NCBI RefSeq assembly: GCF_004363245.1
Contig: NZ_SNYV01000016.1
Span: forward strand, 310,001 to 374,000
From: Sphingobacterium yanglingense
GTDB lineage: Bacteria; Bacteroidota; Bacteroidia; Sphingobacteriales; Sphingobacteriaceae
Direction of reading: 5' to 3'
DNA length: 64,000 bases
The stretch's first letter is position 1. Each line of letters starts with the position of its first letter. The translations under genes were made by a program, and so were the position numbers. The notes under the pieces were generated by a model. The model worked only from the letters and a program-made list of their open reading frames with translations, did no database searches and was not told where the DNA came from. Below, piece by piece: positions 52,947 through 61,738 of this stretch.

Positions 52947-53630
52947 TTAGAAAGCGTTTAAGTATTTCATTATATAGTATTCTTTATCTTTCGATTTATA
53001 TTGCTGTATATATCTTGGATGTTCTAAAACCACAATCTCTCCAAAGAGCTGTATCTCTTTATTTAGTGCCTGAATATACTTTGCATTCTTCTTTCCTAAA
53101 ACAAAAACCTTGGCTGTATTTAACCCCATTCCCACATGCTTTTTTAAGGATGATAACATAAAATCTTTTACTTCTTCAAATAATCGTGGTGCATCGTAAT
53201 AATTCGCATTAACCCATACTCCTGCCTTTGCCTGCCGCACAATAGCCAAGGGAAAGGGGGAATTAATATAAAACCTATTATAAAAATCTGCTGCTCCCCC
53301 ATAAGCCTCTATCATATCATACATAAAAACCGAAGAGATTTCATGTGTACGAGCAGATTCCATTGAAATACCACAGGCACTGGACAACCTCTTGGTATCC
53401 GTAAATGGCACTCCTGTAACCCCCGCCCCATGCCTACTAGGATTAATACCAATAATAAAATCTCGCGGCTGGGTATCGCTATAGTATTTTTTATAAAACT
53501 GTTGCATCACCAACATGGTCTCAGGATTATCTAGAAAAGGATTCACGACCTGGAATCCATCCGGAAGATTACCATCATAATAAAGCGCGCGATTAAACGC
53601 AATTATCTTATCTGCAAAACATTCTTCCAT
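52947..53630 (-). CDS. SMUG2-type uracil-DNA glycosylase family protein
   Basis: 227 residues. The uracil-DNA-glycosylase fold motif GINPSRHGAGVTGVPFTD (about residues 62-79) corresponds to the GxNPGP-type active-site motif of the SMUG group, and the C-terminal VLEHPRYIQQY replaces the HPSP motif. Asn near 63 would be the catalytic-site residue. SMUG2 enzymes excise uracil and deaminated purines in base excision repair. Length is normal. Monocistronic by position. Confidence 0.85.
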   Translation of the reverse strand: MEECFADKIIAFNRALYYDGNLPDGFQVVNPFLDNPETMLVMQQFYKKYYSDTQPRDFIIGINPSRHGAGVTGVPFTDTKRLSSACGISMESARTHEISSVFMYDMIEAYGGAADFYNRFYINSPFPLAIVRQAKAGVWVNANYYDAPRLFEEVKDFMLSSLKKHVGMGLNTAKVFVLGKKNAKYIQALNKEIQLFGEIVVLEHPRYIQQYKSKDKEYYIMKYLNAF

Positions 53631-53851
53631 AATTCTTTCTTTGTCGCATGCTTTCTTTCTGCCTCTACCTTCTTCTTTACATGGAAATCTGATACCGTTC
53701 TTTTGTGCGCAAGGTCAAAAAATGACAGAAGCAAGTTACGGAAATTATTAGAATCGCAAGAGGCAGTAAACTGAACATTTACCTGTTTCTATATCAACTG
53801 ATATATAGAAATAGTCTCCTTTTTTAGATCCCAAACAAACAAAGCGGGCTT

Positions 53852-53859
53852 TATATTTG
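53852..53859 (+). promoter_or_regulatory. Candidate -7 box for the amidohydrolase gene
   Basis: TATATTTG, 31 bases before the ATG at 53891. The rest of the 260-base gap from 53631 shows nothing that I can call. Confidence 0.45.
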
Positions 53860-53890
53860 TATCTTAGTAAACATTAAACAACATCTGCAT

Positions 53891-55222
53891 ATGCGATTAT
53901 TTTATTTATGCACTTTACTTTTGAGTGCAGCATCTATTTATTGCGTCCGGGCCCAGCAAAATCAGATTCTACTGGAGAATGTCCGGATATTAGATCAAAA
54001 AACACAATCACTGACACCTCCTAGCCATGTTCTTATCAATGGCAGTACAATCCAAAAGATTAGCACATCTCCAATTACAGTAAACAATAAAGATGTTGTA
54101 AAAATCAATGGCTCAGGAAAAACCTTAATGCCAGGGCTAATTGACGCTCATGTACACATGGTATTTGGCTCCCTGACAATGCCTCAAATGGTAACGAATG
54201 ACCTTTCGGAAGAATTCCTTGTTAAAACTATAGGACAATCTGCCCATAATATGCTAATGCGTGGTTTTACCAGTATCCGTGATGTAGGAGGTCCTATATT
54301 CCCACTGAAGGCCGCTATTGATGCGGGGAAACTTTCCGGCCCTAGAATATGGCCTTCTGGAGCTACAATCAGCCAAACGGCAGGACACGGAGACTTCAGG
54401 ACACCTGACGAAAAATCACGACGCTTTTTTGGGGTTGTATCACGTGCAGAAAGATATGGAGCTACATTTATTGCGGATGGACGGGATGAGGTATTGACTG
54501 CCGTACGGGAAAATCTCCGCTTCGGAGCCAGCCAGATAAAACTCATGGCTGGAGGTGGAACATCTTCTGCCTACGACCCTGTAGACGTCACACAATACAC
54601 ATTGGATGAAATGAAGGCAGCAGTAGAAGCCGCTGAAGACTGGGGAACCTATGTAACTGTACATGCCTATACTCCGCGCGCTATTAGGCGAGCTATCGAG
54701 GCGGGCGTAAAATGTGTTGAGCACGGCCAGTTGCTGGACGAAGAAACGTTAAAACTAATCGCCGAAAAAGATATTTGGCTAAGTCTTCAAAACCTAGTGG
54801 ACGACACTCCTGATATGGATCCGCAACGTATAGCAAAACGTAAGCCTGTAATTGAAGGACAGGAGAAAGTATGGCCTTTAGCAAAGAAACATAATGTTAA
54901 ATTGGCATGGGGTACGGATTTCCTTTTTGAACCTGAACTCAATGAAAAACAAAACGACTTCATCCTACGCTTACAAAAGTGGTTTACAAATGCTGAGATC
55001 CTGAAAATGGTAACACAGGATAATGCAGAGCTATTACAGCTTTCCGGACTCAGAAGCCCCTACCCTGGCAAACTAGGAGTTATTGAGGAAGGTGCTATGG
55101 CCGACATGTTATTGGTCAACGGAGACCCCTTGAAAGATTTAAAACTGATTGCTAACCCTACAAAGAACTTTGTCGTGATCATAAAGGATGGCAAAATATA
55201 TAAGAACATTTTAAAGAAATAA
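53891..55222 (+). CDS. Exported metal-dependent amidohydrolase
   Basis: 443 residues with a signal peptide ending YCVRAQ. This is an imidazolonepropionase/Xaa-Pro-dipeptidase-like amidohydrolase: the first metal pair in DAHVHMVFG, the bridging Lys in IKLMAGGGTSS, His in VTVHAYTP and CVEHGQLL, and Asp in WGTDFLF. Members of this exported group hydrolyse dipeptide-like or cyclic amide substrates, and the exact substrate is not predictable. Own -7 box, own terminator. Confidence 0.9.
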   Translation: MRLFYLCTLLLSAASIYCVRAQQNQILLENVRILDQKTQSLTPPSHVLINGSTIQKISTSPITVNNKDVVKINGSGKTLMPGLIDAHVHMVFGSLTMPQMVTNDLSEEFLVKTIGQSAHNMLMRGFTSIRDVGGPIFPLKAAIDAGKLSGPRIWPSGATISQTAGHGDFRTPDEKSRRFFGVVSRAERYGATFIADGRDEVLTAVRENLRFGASQIKLMAGGGTSSAYDPVDVTQYTLDEMKAAVEAAEDWGTYVTVHAYTPRAIRRAIEAGVKCVEHGQLLDEETLKLIAEKDIWLSLQNLVDDTPDMDPQRIAKRKPVIEGQEKVWPLAKKHNVKLAWGTDFLFEPELNEKQNDFILRLQKWFTNAEILKMVTQDNAELLQLSGLRSPYPGKLGVIEEGAMADMLLVNGDPLKDLKLIANPTKNFVVIIKDGKIYKNILKK

Positions 55223-55241
55223 GCCCACAAAAAGCGTTAAG

Positions 55242-55269
55242 AAAATCCTCCCCTGTTGGGGAGGATTTT
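55242..55269. terminator. Bidirectional terminator between the amidohydrolase and the SGNH gene
   Basis: A 12-bp perfect stem (AAAATCCTCCCC and its complement) with a 4-base loop, between convergent genes. Confidence 0.9.
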
Positions 55270-55285
55270 AACACAAACATATAAC

Positions 55286-55915
55286 TTAAAGGTAATTATT
55301 GTTCTTCAAGAATTCTGCCCACAGATTATATCCTTCAGGAAGCAAATGAATACCATCTCTCGTGTATCTACTCTCCAGAACATTGTCTCCATTATGGAAA
55401 AGGCTATATAAATCTATAAAACCAGCACATTTGCTATTCCCTAGTAGTCGTAGTTCAGTATTTAGTTTGATAATAATATCTGCTTTATTTTTATAACTAG
55501 CTCCTTTTAAGATACTATCATTCAGAGGTAATACCGACTGAATATACAGCTTCGTTTTTGGGGTACCTTTTCTAATCTTATCTACAATTTTATTATAATT
55601 CTCTAGAATCAATGATACCTCCCATTGACGGCTACCCAAATCATTTATACCGATCATTAGGAATATCTTCTCAGGCTTACTAGCGATAATTTCATCCAAC
55701 CTCGCTAATACGCCAAATGTATTATCCCCACCAATCCCTCTGTTAGAAACTTTTTTCTCCGGGAACAACCCTTTCCAATCCCCTTGCTCTGTTATACTAT
55801 TACCAAGAAAAACAACTCCCTTTTTATATAATGGATCCGTCTTAAAAAGTTCCATCCTCTTTTTAAAATGATCGCTCTCATGAAACGAAGCATATCCGTT
55901 CTTCACATTTTCCAA
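55286..55915 (-). CDS. SGNH/GDSL hydrolase domain, downstream part of a stop-split gene
   Basis: 209 codons from a TTG at 55915. All SGNH blocks are intact: GNSITEQG (nucleophile Ser), the GIGGDN glycine, GINDLG (Asn), and DGIHLLPEGY with the Asp/His pair. Such enzymes remove acetyl or other acyl groups from glycans, which fits the SusC/SusD locus immediately upstream. The frame is open without interruption back to a TAA at 55976-55978, and the same frame continues beyond it in the next entry. As it stands this part has no signal peptide and no good start, so it is probably not made as a normal exported enzyme. Confidence 0.75.
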   Translation of the reverse strand: MENVKNGYASFHESDHFKKRMELFKTDPLYKKGVVFLGNSITEQGDWKGLFPEKKVSNRGIGGDNTFGVLARLDEIIASKPEKIFLMIGINDLGSRQWEVSLILENYNKIVDKIRKGTPKTKLYIQSVLPLNDSILKGASYKNKADIIIKLNTELRLLGNSKCAGFIDLYSLFHNGDNVLESRYTRDGIHLLPEGYNLWAEFLKNNNYL

Positions 55916-55975
55916 TTGAACTTCAAAAAGAAGCTTCTTAATGACCGCCTTTTGTTCATCTGAAAGAACTGCGTT

Positions 55976-56242
55976 TTATTTCAAAAAGGCATCATTGTAG
56001 ACCTGTTTATTTTTAGCTACTATTTCATCTGCGCTTAAACTAGTATTGTTTTTAATTTCGAACAACCTTAAGTCCAGCTCCGACCGTATGTCCTTTATGC
56101 TGTTTTTTTGTGCTGAAGTTGCCTCTATTTTATTCAACACAACATCCGAATAGTAATTTAAAGATTGCCTTTGCTGCGCCTGTGCGTGTATGCTAAATAC
56201 AAATAAAAAAAGGGACAACAATAATCTGATTTGATATCTCAT
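55976..56242 (-). CDS. N-terminal part of the stop-split SGNH hydrolase gene
   Basis: 88 residues: a signal peptide (MRYQIRLLL to AQAQ) followed by a helical, charged stretch (VVLNKIEATSAQKNSIKDIRS, then LSADEIVAKNKQVYNDAFLK) that ends at the TAA. On its own it has no recognisable domain. In frame and spacing it reads as the export signal and N-terminal domain of the SGNH protein downstream. It follows susD by 81 bases. Confidence 0.6.
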   Translation of the reverse strand: MRYQIRLLLSLFLFVFSIHAQAQQRQSLNYYSDVVLNKIEATSAQKNSIKDIRSELDLRLFEIKNNTSLSADEIVAKNKQVYNDAFLK

Positions 56243-56323
56243 AATATATTTTTAATAGAATAAATACTCTTTATTTAGGCGCAGACTTCGACTACGCCGA
56301 TACTTTCAATAATTTTTTAATCC

Positions 56324-58168
56324 TTATCTCCACAAAGGATGTTGCTCTAGCGCCCTGTTCAACTGAAACTCACGTAACGGAATAGGATAGACAACATGTT
56401 TGTCTGTGATATTCATAAAACTAGCATTTTGATAGGTGATATTTGTCAATTCTGAATTCATCTGCCCAAGTATGATCTTCATATTTTTAACCAATATTCC
56501 CCATCGAATTAAGTCATACCTCCTTAGAGCTTCAAAACACAGCTCTCTTGAGCGTTCTTCTTGCATAACTTTTAAGAAGCTATCTCTGTCCAAAGTTTGG
56601 GACAGCTCCAAGTCAGCATCTTCAATACGTGTTAAAACTGGCTCCAAAACAGCGCCACTACCACTACCTGAAAATGTTATGGTTGGCAATGTAGTATACC
56701 TTTCCCCAGGGTTGGTTATCGTAACAGACTTTATCACCCCATTTTGGACAGTCAAAGTCGCTGTTGCGGCTACTCCTCCACCGTTTACAACAGCTATTTT
56801 TGACCCTGTATTATAACCCGCCCCTCCATTGATTACCTTAATTTCTTTGATGCTCTCTGAAACATTACCCTTTCCATTAAGAAATTTACCGTAGGCCCTT
56901 CTTCTTACCTGGTTCACATACTCAATTGACTGAGGACTAGGTATCCCTCCGTTGACATGAGCATCAGCCTCCGCAAACATCAACAAGACATCTGCAAATC
57001 TTAGCAAAGGGAAATTAATAGGCGTCAGCTGTGTTGCTTGAGGTCTCACGACTTCATACTCTCTCCTATATTTAGCAGAAGATCTTAAATACTGCTGTGC
57101 GGGCGTAGGAAATGTTACAGCAGCAACTTTTGCTCCTGTTGTAACGTTGTAAGTAAATGGTGCTATATTCCAATCCCGTCTTAAATCATAGGAAGAATAG
57201 GATCTGTACAGATTAGCTGTTGCTGATATCCTTCCAAAAGAGTACCCAATCCCGTTTGTTGAACTTTGATTTCTGATACCAAGAAAAGAACCTACATATC
57301 CTGCTTCCAACCTCCCATCTGAGTTGTTTCCCCAGAACTCGACTTCCCAAATACTTTCCTTTAGGTCGTATTCATCTCTAGCATATTTGATAAAAATATC
57401 TCTATAATCATTATTGAGTTCATGTGCCGCAGAGGCATCATCAATAATCTGTTTTGCCCAAAACCTAGCTTCTTCGTATTTATCCGCACCCACAGGCTGG
57501 CCAGACATATGCAAACACACTCTTGCCAATATCCCTCTAACAGCGGATTTGCTCACGCGTCCAGCATTCCCTATGGTTTGAATGGGATCAACCAGGATCT
57601 CAGCTTCTTTCATATCAGCCAGTATTTTTTCATAAATCTCTTTAGCGGAGCTAGCAGGGATATCGATAGTCTCAGCATCTTTGGTAGGTTCTAATATCAA
57701 AGGCACGTTTTCAAAATTCTGAACCAACATAAAATAATAATATGCTCTCAAAAAAAGAGCTTCCCCTCTAATTCTATCTCTAAATCCCTGGTCAATAGCT
57801 TCGTTGTTATTCACATTTGCCAATAACACATTTGCTCTCAACACCCCATTATATAATGTCCCCCAGAAATTCTCCAAAAGATTATAACTCTCTGTAAACG
57901 CATAGGTTTCCAGCCCTACAGGTAATGCTCCAAAATAAAACCCTTCATCCGCTTGGGTATTCTGTAATATTAATAGTTGGGAACCATACAAGCGTGTCGA
58001 ACCTAACACATCGTAAACTCCGTTCAAAAAGGAATTCAAATGGTCCTCAGTCTTGAAGTAATTTGAATTAGATAAAAAATCCTGAGGTTTGGTATCTAAA
58101 AATTTTTCACAGCTTCCTAGGACCAATAACAATATAGATAGTATTGTAGTACAAAAAATCTTCTTCAT
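56324..58168 (-). CDS. SusD/RagB-type glycan-binding surface lipoprotein with an inserted Gly-rich domain
   Basis: 614 residues with a lipoprotein signal (MKKIFCTTIL to LGSC, Cys20). The SusD fold is clear: DTKPQDFLSNSNYFKT, a TPR-like helical part around GEALFLRAYYYFMLVQNF, and the C-terminal FLKVMQEERSRELCFEALRRYDLIRWG block. Between VNQVRRRAYGKFL and that block lies an extra ~78 residues (about 437-515) with two GGxGY-type repeats (NGGAGYNTGSKI, NPGERYTTLPTI) that SusD proteins normally lack. It works with the SusC partner four bases upstream in glycan capture. Ligand unknown. Confidence 0.92.
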   Translation of the reverse strand: MKKIFCTTILSILLLVLGSCEKFLDTKPQDFLSNSNYFKTEDHLNSFLNGVYDVLGSTRLYGSQLLILQNTQADEGFYFGALPVGLETYAFTESYNLLENFWGTLYNGVLRANVLLANVNNNEAIDQGFRDRIRGEALFLRAYYYFMLVQNFENVPLILEPTKDAETIDIPASSAKEIYEKILADMKEAEILVDPIQTIGNAGRVSKSAVRGILARVCLHMSGQPVGADKYEEARFWAKQIIDDASAAHELNNDYRDIFIKYARDEYDLKESIWEVEFWGNNSDGRLEAGYVGSFLGIRNQSSTNGIGYSFGRISATANLYRSYSSYDLRRDWNIAPFTYNVTTGAKVAAVTFPTPAQQYLRSSAKYRREYEVVRPQATQLTPINFPLLRFADVLLMFAEADAHVNGGIPSPQSIEYVNQVRRRAYGKFLNGKGNVSESIKEIKVINGGAGYNTGSKIAVVNGGGVAATATLTVQNGVIKSVTITNPGERYTTLPTITFSGSGSGAVLEPVLTRIEDADLELSQTLDRDSFLKVMQEERSRELCFEALRRYDLIRWGILVKNMKIILGQMNSELTNITYQNASFMNITDKHVVYPIPLREFQLNRALEQHPLWR

Positions 58169-58172
58169 AATC

Positions 58173-61100
58173 TTAAAATTTAGCGTTTATACCAAAAACA
58201 AATGTTTTCGCCTGTGGGTACGCAGAGTAGTCCAGCCCTGATGTCAATACTGTATTTCTCACAGCCACTTCTGGATCAAAACCGCTATAATTGGTCCATG
58301 TAAGTAAATTTTGCCCTGAGACAAACAATCTTAAATCTGCTAGATACAACTTGTTAATCACTTTTGGTAAAAACCTATATCCCAACGATACCGTTTTCAA
58401 GCGTAAAAAAGAACCGTCCTCTACCACTCTAGTTGAATGGAATCCCATCGGCCCTTGTCCCCAAGTCCTAAACAGTTTATTATTTTGGTTTTCCGGAGTC
58501 CATCTATCAACATACGTTGCGTATTGGTTCAAATCTGTCACACCGAGTCCATTTCCCTCAAGCACTAACCTGTTCGCATTGTATATCTTATTACCATACA
58601 CCCATTGAAGAAAAACGCTTAAATCAAAATTCTTATAGGTAAAGTTATTGGTAAATCCTCCAATGTGCTTAGGCTGTGGGTTACCTATAACGGTCCTATC
58701 CATATCGTTGACGTAACCGTCTCCATTTAAATCAGCGTACTTAATGTCACCAGGCTTAATAAATGATTTATCATTCCCATAGTAAGGCACACCTGCTTTA
58801 AGGACATACTGATCAGCAGCCACTTCATCAAAATCGGCATATTGATAATTCCCTAACCATTCGTATCCGAAGAACTGTCCTGCAGGTTCTCCTATTTTAG
58901 AAATAAACAAATGTTCATTATAATTGGCATTAAAGAGAATGTTGTTGGTCATTCTTTCTTGATTTCTCGCTAACGCTAATATCTTATTTCGGTTAAAACT
59001 AATGTTAAAATTTGAATTCCATGAAAAACCTCCTACTTTATAGTTTGCAGTAGTTAGACTTATTTCAAGCCCTTTATTTTCTAGCTCTCCAATATTCTGG
59101 TAAACGCTCTGATAGCCTAAAATCAAAGGGAGATCGGCACGCAAAATAAGGTCTCTTGTCGTTTTTTTATACAAATCAACAGTAAGCTCTATCTTATTGT
59201 TAAAAAGCCCCAAATCATAGCCCAAGTCTATCTGTTCTGACTTCTCCCACTTAAGCCCATCATTACCTAATTCGCTGGGAACTATCCCTTTGGATGGTAT
59301 TCCATTTCCAAATGAATAAGCAGCATACATAGGCAACGAGTAACTAGGCAAATAACCAAATTCACTTACTCTATTATTCCCTGTCAATCCGACACTTGCT
59401 CTCAGTTTAGAGTTAGAAATAAAAGAAACGTTCTTTAAAAAGCTTTCTTCTTTAATGTTCCAAGAAACTGCTGCTGAGGGAAAATAAGCCCATCTATTTT
59501 GAGGAGCAAATTTTGATGTCCCATCTGCTCTAAATGTTGCCGTAAAATAATATTTGGATAGATAACTGTAATTTAACCGTCCAAAGAAAGAGGCCATTGT
59601 AAAATCTGACCTTGCCGACTTACTATCGTATTCCGTACCCTCTTCTATTCCTGACATGCCCAGTTCTTCGTTGGGGATGTCTTGGACCAGGATTCCGTAA
59701 AGATTACTTTTTGTTTTTTGGGAAGAAAAGCCTACCAACGCGTCTACCTTGTGCTTCTTAATAAATAGCTTATTGTAGTTTAATGTATTTTCATTAGACC
59801 ACACGTCTGTTTCCATATTCGTCAAGTCTGCCTGTACTCCCCTGTTATTTTGAGGAATAGGAAGCCCACGAGGAGTCTTAGAGTTATAAAAATTTTCGTA
59901 TAACCGTGTTGTTTTCGCTGTGTTTACCGTAGTCTTAAAGAAGAGGCTTCTATTAAATGTATAAGTCAGATGGGCATTTATAGAGTTAGCATTTATGGTA
60001 GCATGTTGATAAGAATTTTTTGCCAACGCTACAGGATTTACCCTCCGCGTATTGGGATCATCCGGATTAGAAACATCATCAACATCATCCAATGTTAAAT
60101 CCAAGTCATCCCTACCTGACACGGGCCTATATCCCCAGGCACTGTAAAACAAATAATTGGATGGCGAAGAAGGAAAATCAGTCGTTGGCAAAGCCGTCTG
60201 AACACCATAGTTTTTAGTATTACTAAAATTAGTAGTTACTCCAAATTTGATTTTACTACTTAAAGAATGGTTCAATGCGAGCCGAGCTTGCTTTCTTTCA
60301 GTTCCTGTATTTATCACAATACCATCTTGTGTATTCAACGAACCCGATAGTGCAAATTGGGTCTTTACGTCCCCACCTCTAGCAGCAATATTGAGGGAAT
60401 TAAAAAAACCTTCACGAAATACTTTATCTTGCCAATCTGCGGCTGGCGCACCTTTATAAGAATCCAGAGTTTTGCCATTCTGGAAATATCTAAATTTCGC
60501 GACTTCTGGGCGAAGTTCATCTTGATACTTCACAAACTCATAAGCATCCATAACGTCGACAGTTTTTCTGATTTGCTGAAATCCTGTATTGGTATTAACC
60601 GTAACAACGGTCTTTCCTGCTTTACCCTTCTTTGTTTCAATTACTATAACACCATTTGCAGCCCTCGCCCCGTAAATCGCTGTTGCAGAAGCATCTTTTA
60701 ACACGGATATAGACTCTATATCATCATTATTAATACTTGAAGAATGAAAGTCCTCTAACTGGAATCCATCTATCACATAGAGTGGCGAAGGATCTTGAGT
60801 TAAAGAACCTGGTCCTCTAATAATTACATTAGGCAATTCTCCTGGCTGACCATCTCCTGTCTTTATCTGGACACCGGCCACCCGCCCTGCCATTGCATCC
60901 ATAAAATTAATGGTTGGGGCTAAAGTCAGTTCTTCAACCTTTACGGTTCCAACGGAACCTGTCAAATCTTTCTTGGTTTGCGTGCCATAACCTATAACCA
61001 CGGTCTCGTCTAGTTGATTTATCTGGTCTTTGAGTATTATATTTATAGTTTTTCGGCCTGAAACAGATACTTCTTCTTTCTGAAACCCCAGGAAACTAAA

Positions 61101-61640
61101 TACAATAACAGAATTACCATTATCTACCGCGAGTGAGAACTTCCCCTTTTCATCACTTACCGTTGTCTTATTTGTGTTTTTTTGAACTACACTCACGCCT
61201 CTTAAGGGGCTCCCTCTTTGGTCCAATATAGTACCACTAATCGTGAATAGCTGCACAACATCTAGTGAGGTGTTACTTTTATTTGCTTTGACAACTACCG
61301 TCTTTCCTTGTATGAGGTAATAAAGATTCTGTCCTTCGAGAGCCTTATCTAATGCTTTTGAGATATTCTCCTTTTTTAAATTCAAAGTGATTGGTTTGGC
61401 AGATTTCAAAATTTCCGAACTAACCATGAAATTATATTTCGTCTGTTTCTGAATTTCGGTTATCACTTCCTTCAAGGAAGCACTAGTTACTTTTAAATCT
61501 ACCGTTTGACTATAGCCTTCAGCATTTACTTGGAAAATGGCGAATAAAAGAAAAACACACATTAACTTCATTCTTAACATTATTATTTTCAGACAAAAGG
61601 GATTTCTCCTCAAGCCGAAAGTCTTGTGAATTTTGTACAT
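58173..61640 (-). CDS. SusC/RagA-type TonB-dependent glycan transporter with STN signalling domain
   Basis: 1155 residues: a basic N-terminus and signal peptide (to VNAEGYS), an STN domain (about 45-120, SASLKEVITEIQKQTKYNF), a carboxypeptidase-regulatory-like domain, the TonB box/plug with ETVVIGYGTQTKKDLTGSV, GRVAGVQI and GPGSLTQDPSPLYVIDGFQ, and a barrel ending VFGINAKF. SusC proteins import oligosaccharides; the STN domain contacts the FecR anti-sigma factor, whose gene lies upstream. Four-base gap to susD shows an operon. Confidence 0.95.
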   Translation of the reverse strand: MYKIHKTFGLRRNPFCLKIIMLRMKLMCVFLLFAIFQVNAEGYSQTVDLKVTSASLKEVITEIQKQTKYNFMVSSEILKSAKPITLNLKKENISKALDKALEGQNLYYLIQGKTVVVKANKSNTSLDVVQLFTISGTILDQRGSPLRGVSVVQKNTNKTTVSDEKGKFSLAVDNGNSVIVFSFLGFQKEEVSVSGRKTINIILKDQINQLDETVVIGYGTQTKKDLTGSVGTVKVEELTLAPTINFMDAMAGRVAGVQIKTGDGQPGELPNVIIRGPGSLTQDPSPLYVIDGFQLEDFHSSSINNDDIESISVLKDASATAIYGARAANGVIVIETKKGKAGKTVVTVNTNTGFQQIRKTVDVMDAYEFVKYQDELRPEVAKFRYFQNGKTLDSYKGAPAADWQDKVFREGFFNSLNIAARGGDVKTQFALSGSLNTQDGIVINTGTERKQARLALNHSLSSKIKFGVTTNFSNTKNYGVQTALPTTDFPSSPSNYLFYSAWGYRPVSGRDDLDLTLDDVDDVSNPDDPNTRRVNPVALAKNSYQHATINANSINAHLTYTFNRSLFFKTTVNTAKTTRLYENFYNSKTPRGLPIPQNNRGVQADLTNMETDVWSNENTLNYNKLFIKKHKVDALVGFSSQKTKSNLYGILVQDIPNEELGMSGIEEGTEYDSKSARSDFTMASFFGRLNYSYLSKYYFTATFRADGTSKFAPQNRWAYFPSAAVSWNIKEESFLKNVSFISNSKLRASVGLTGNNRVSEFGYLPSYSLPMYAAYSFGNGIPSKGIVPSELGNDGLKWEKSEQIDLGYDLGLFNNKIELTVDLYKKTTRDLILRADLPLILGYQSVYQNIGELENKGLEISLTTANYKVGGFSWNSNFNISFNRNKILALARNQERMTNNILFNANYNEHLFISKIGEPAGQFFGYEWLGNYQYADFDEVAADQYVLKAGVPYYGNDKSFIKPGDIKYADLNGDGYVNDMDRTVIGNPQPKHIGGFTNNFTYKNFDLSVFLQWVYGNKIYNANRLVLEGNGLGVTDLNQYATYVDRWTPENQNNKLFRTWGQGPMGFHSTRVVEDGSFLRLKTVSLGYRFLPKVINKLYLADLRLFVSGQNLLTWTNYSGFDPEVAVRNTVLTSGLDYSAYPQAKTFVFGINAKF

Positions 61641-61688
61641 TTGACATGATTTAATTTTTATAATAGGAATTTTAGATCATCATTTTAC

Positions 61689-61717
61689 TGTACCAGGTGT
61701 TAGCAGCATCTGGTACA
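61689..61717 (-). terminator. Hairpin between fecR and susC
   Basis: The arms TGTACCAG and CTGGTACA pair perfectly around a 13-base loop, and flanking CATTTT/AAAATG can extend the stem with a bulge. It lies about 22 bases past the fecR stop codon and may limit read-through into susC, or act as its operator. Confidence 0.55.
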
Positions 61718-61738
61718 AAATGAACTTTTGTTTATACG

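Larger units (their letters stand above)
55286..56242 (-). pseudogene. SGNH hydrolase gene split by one in-frame TAA
   Basis: Reading from the ATG at 56242, one frame runs to the stop at 55286 with a single TAA at 55976-55978, giving 88 codons, the stop, 20 codons, then the 209-codon SGNH part. The 20 linking codons (reading NAVLSDEQKAVIKKLLFEVQ) look like ordinary coding sequence. One base change from AAA, GAA or CAA would explain the stop. It could be a recent nonsense mutation or a sequencing error. Confidence 0.7.

Noticed and set aside
56270-56300. GGCG/CGCC hairpin between susD and the split SGNH gene as a terminator
   Set aside because: Only four paired bases at the core and no T run.
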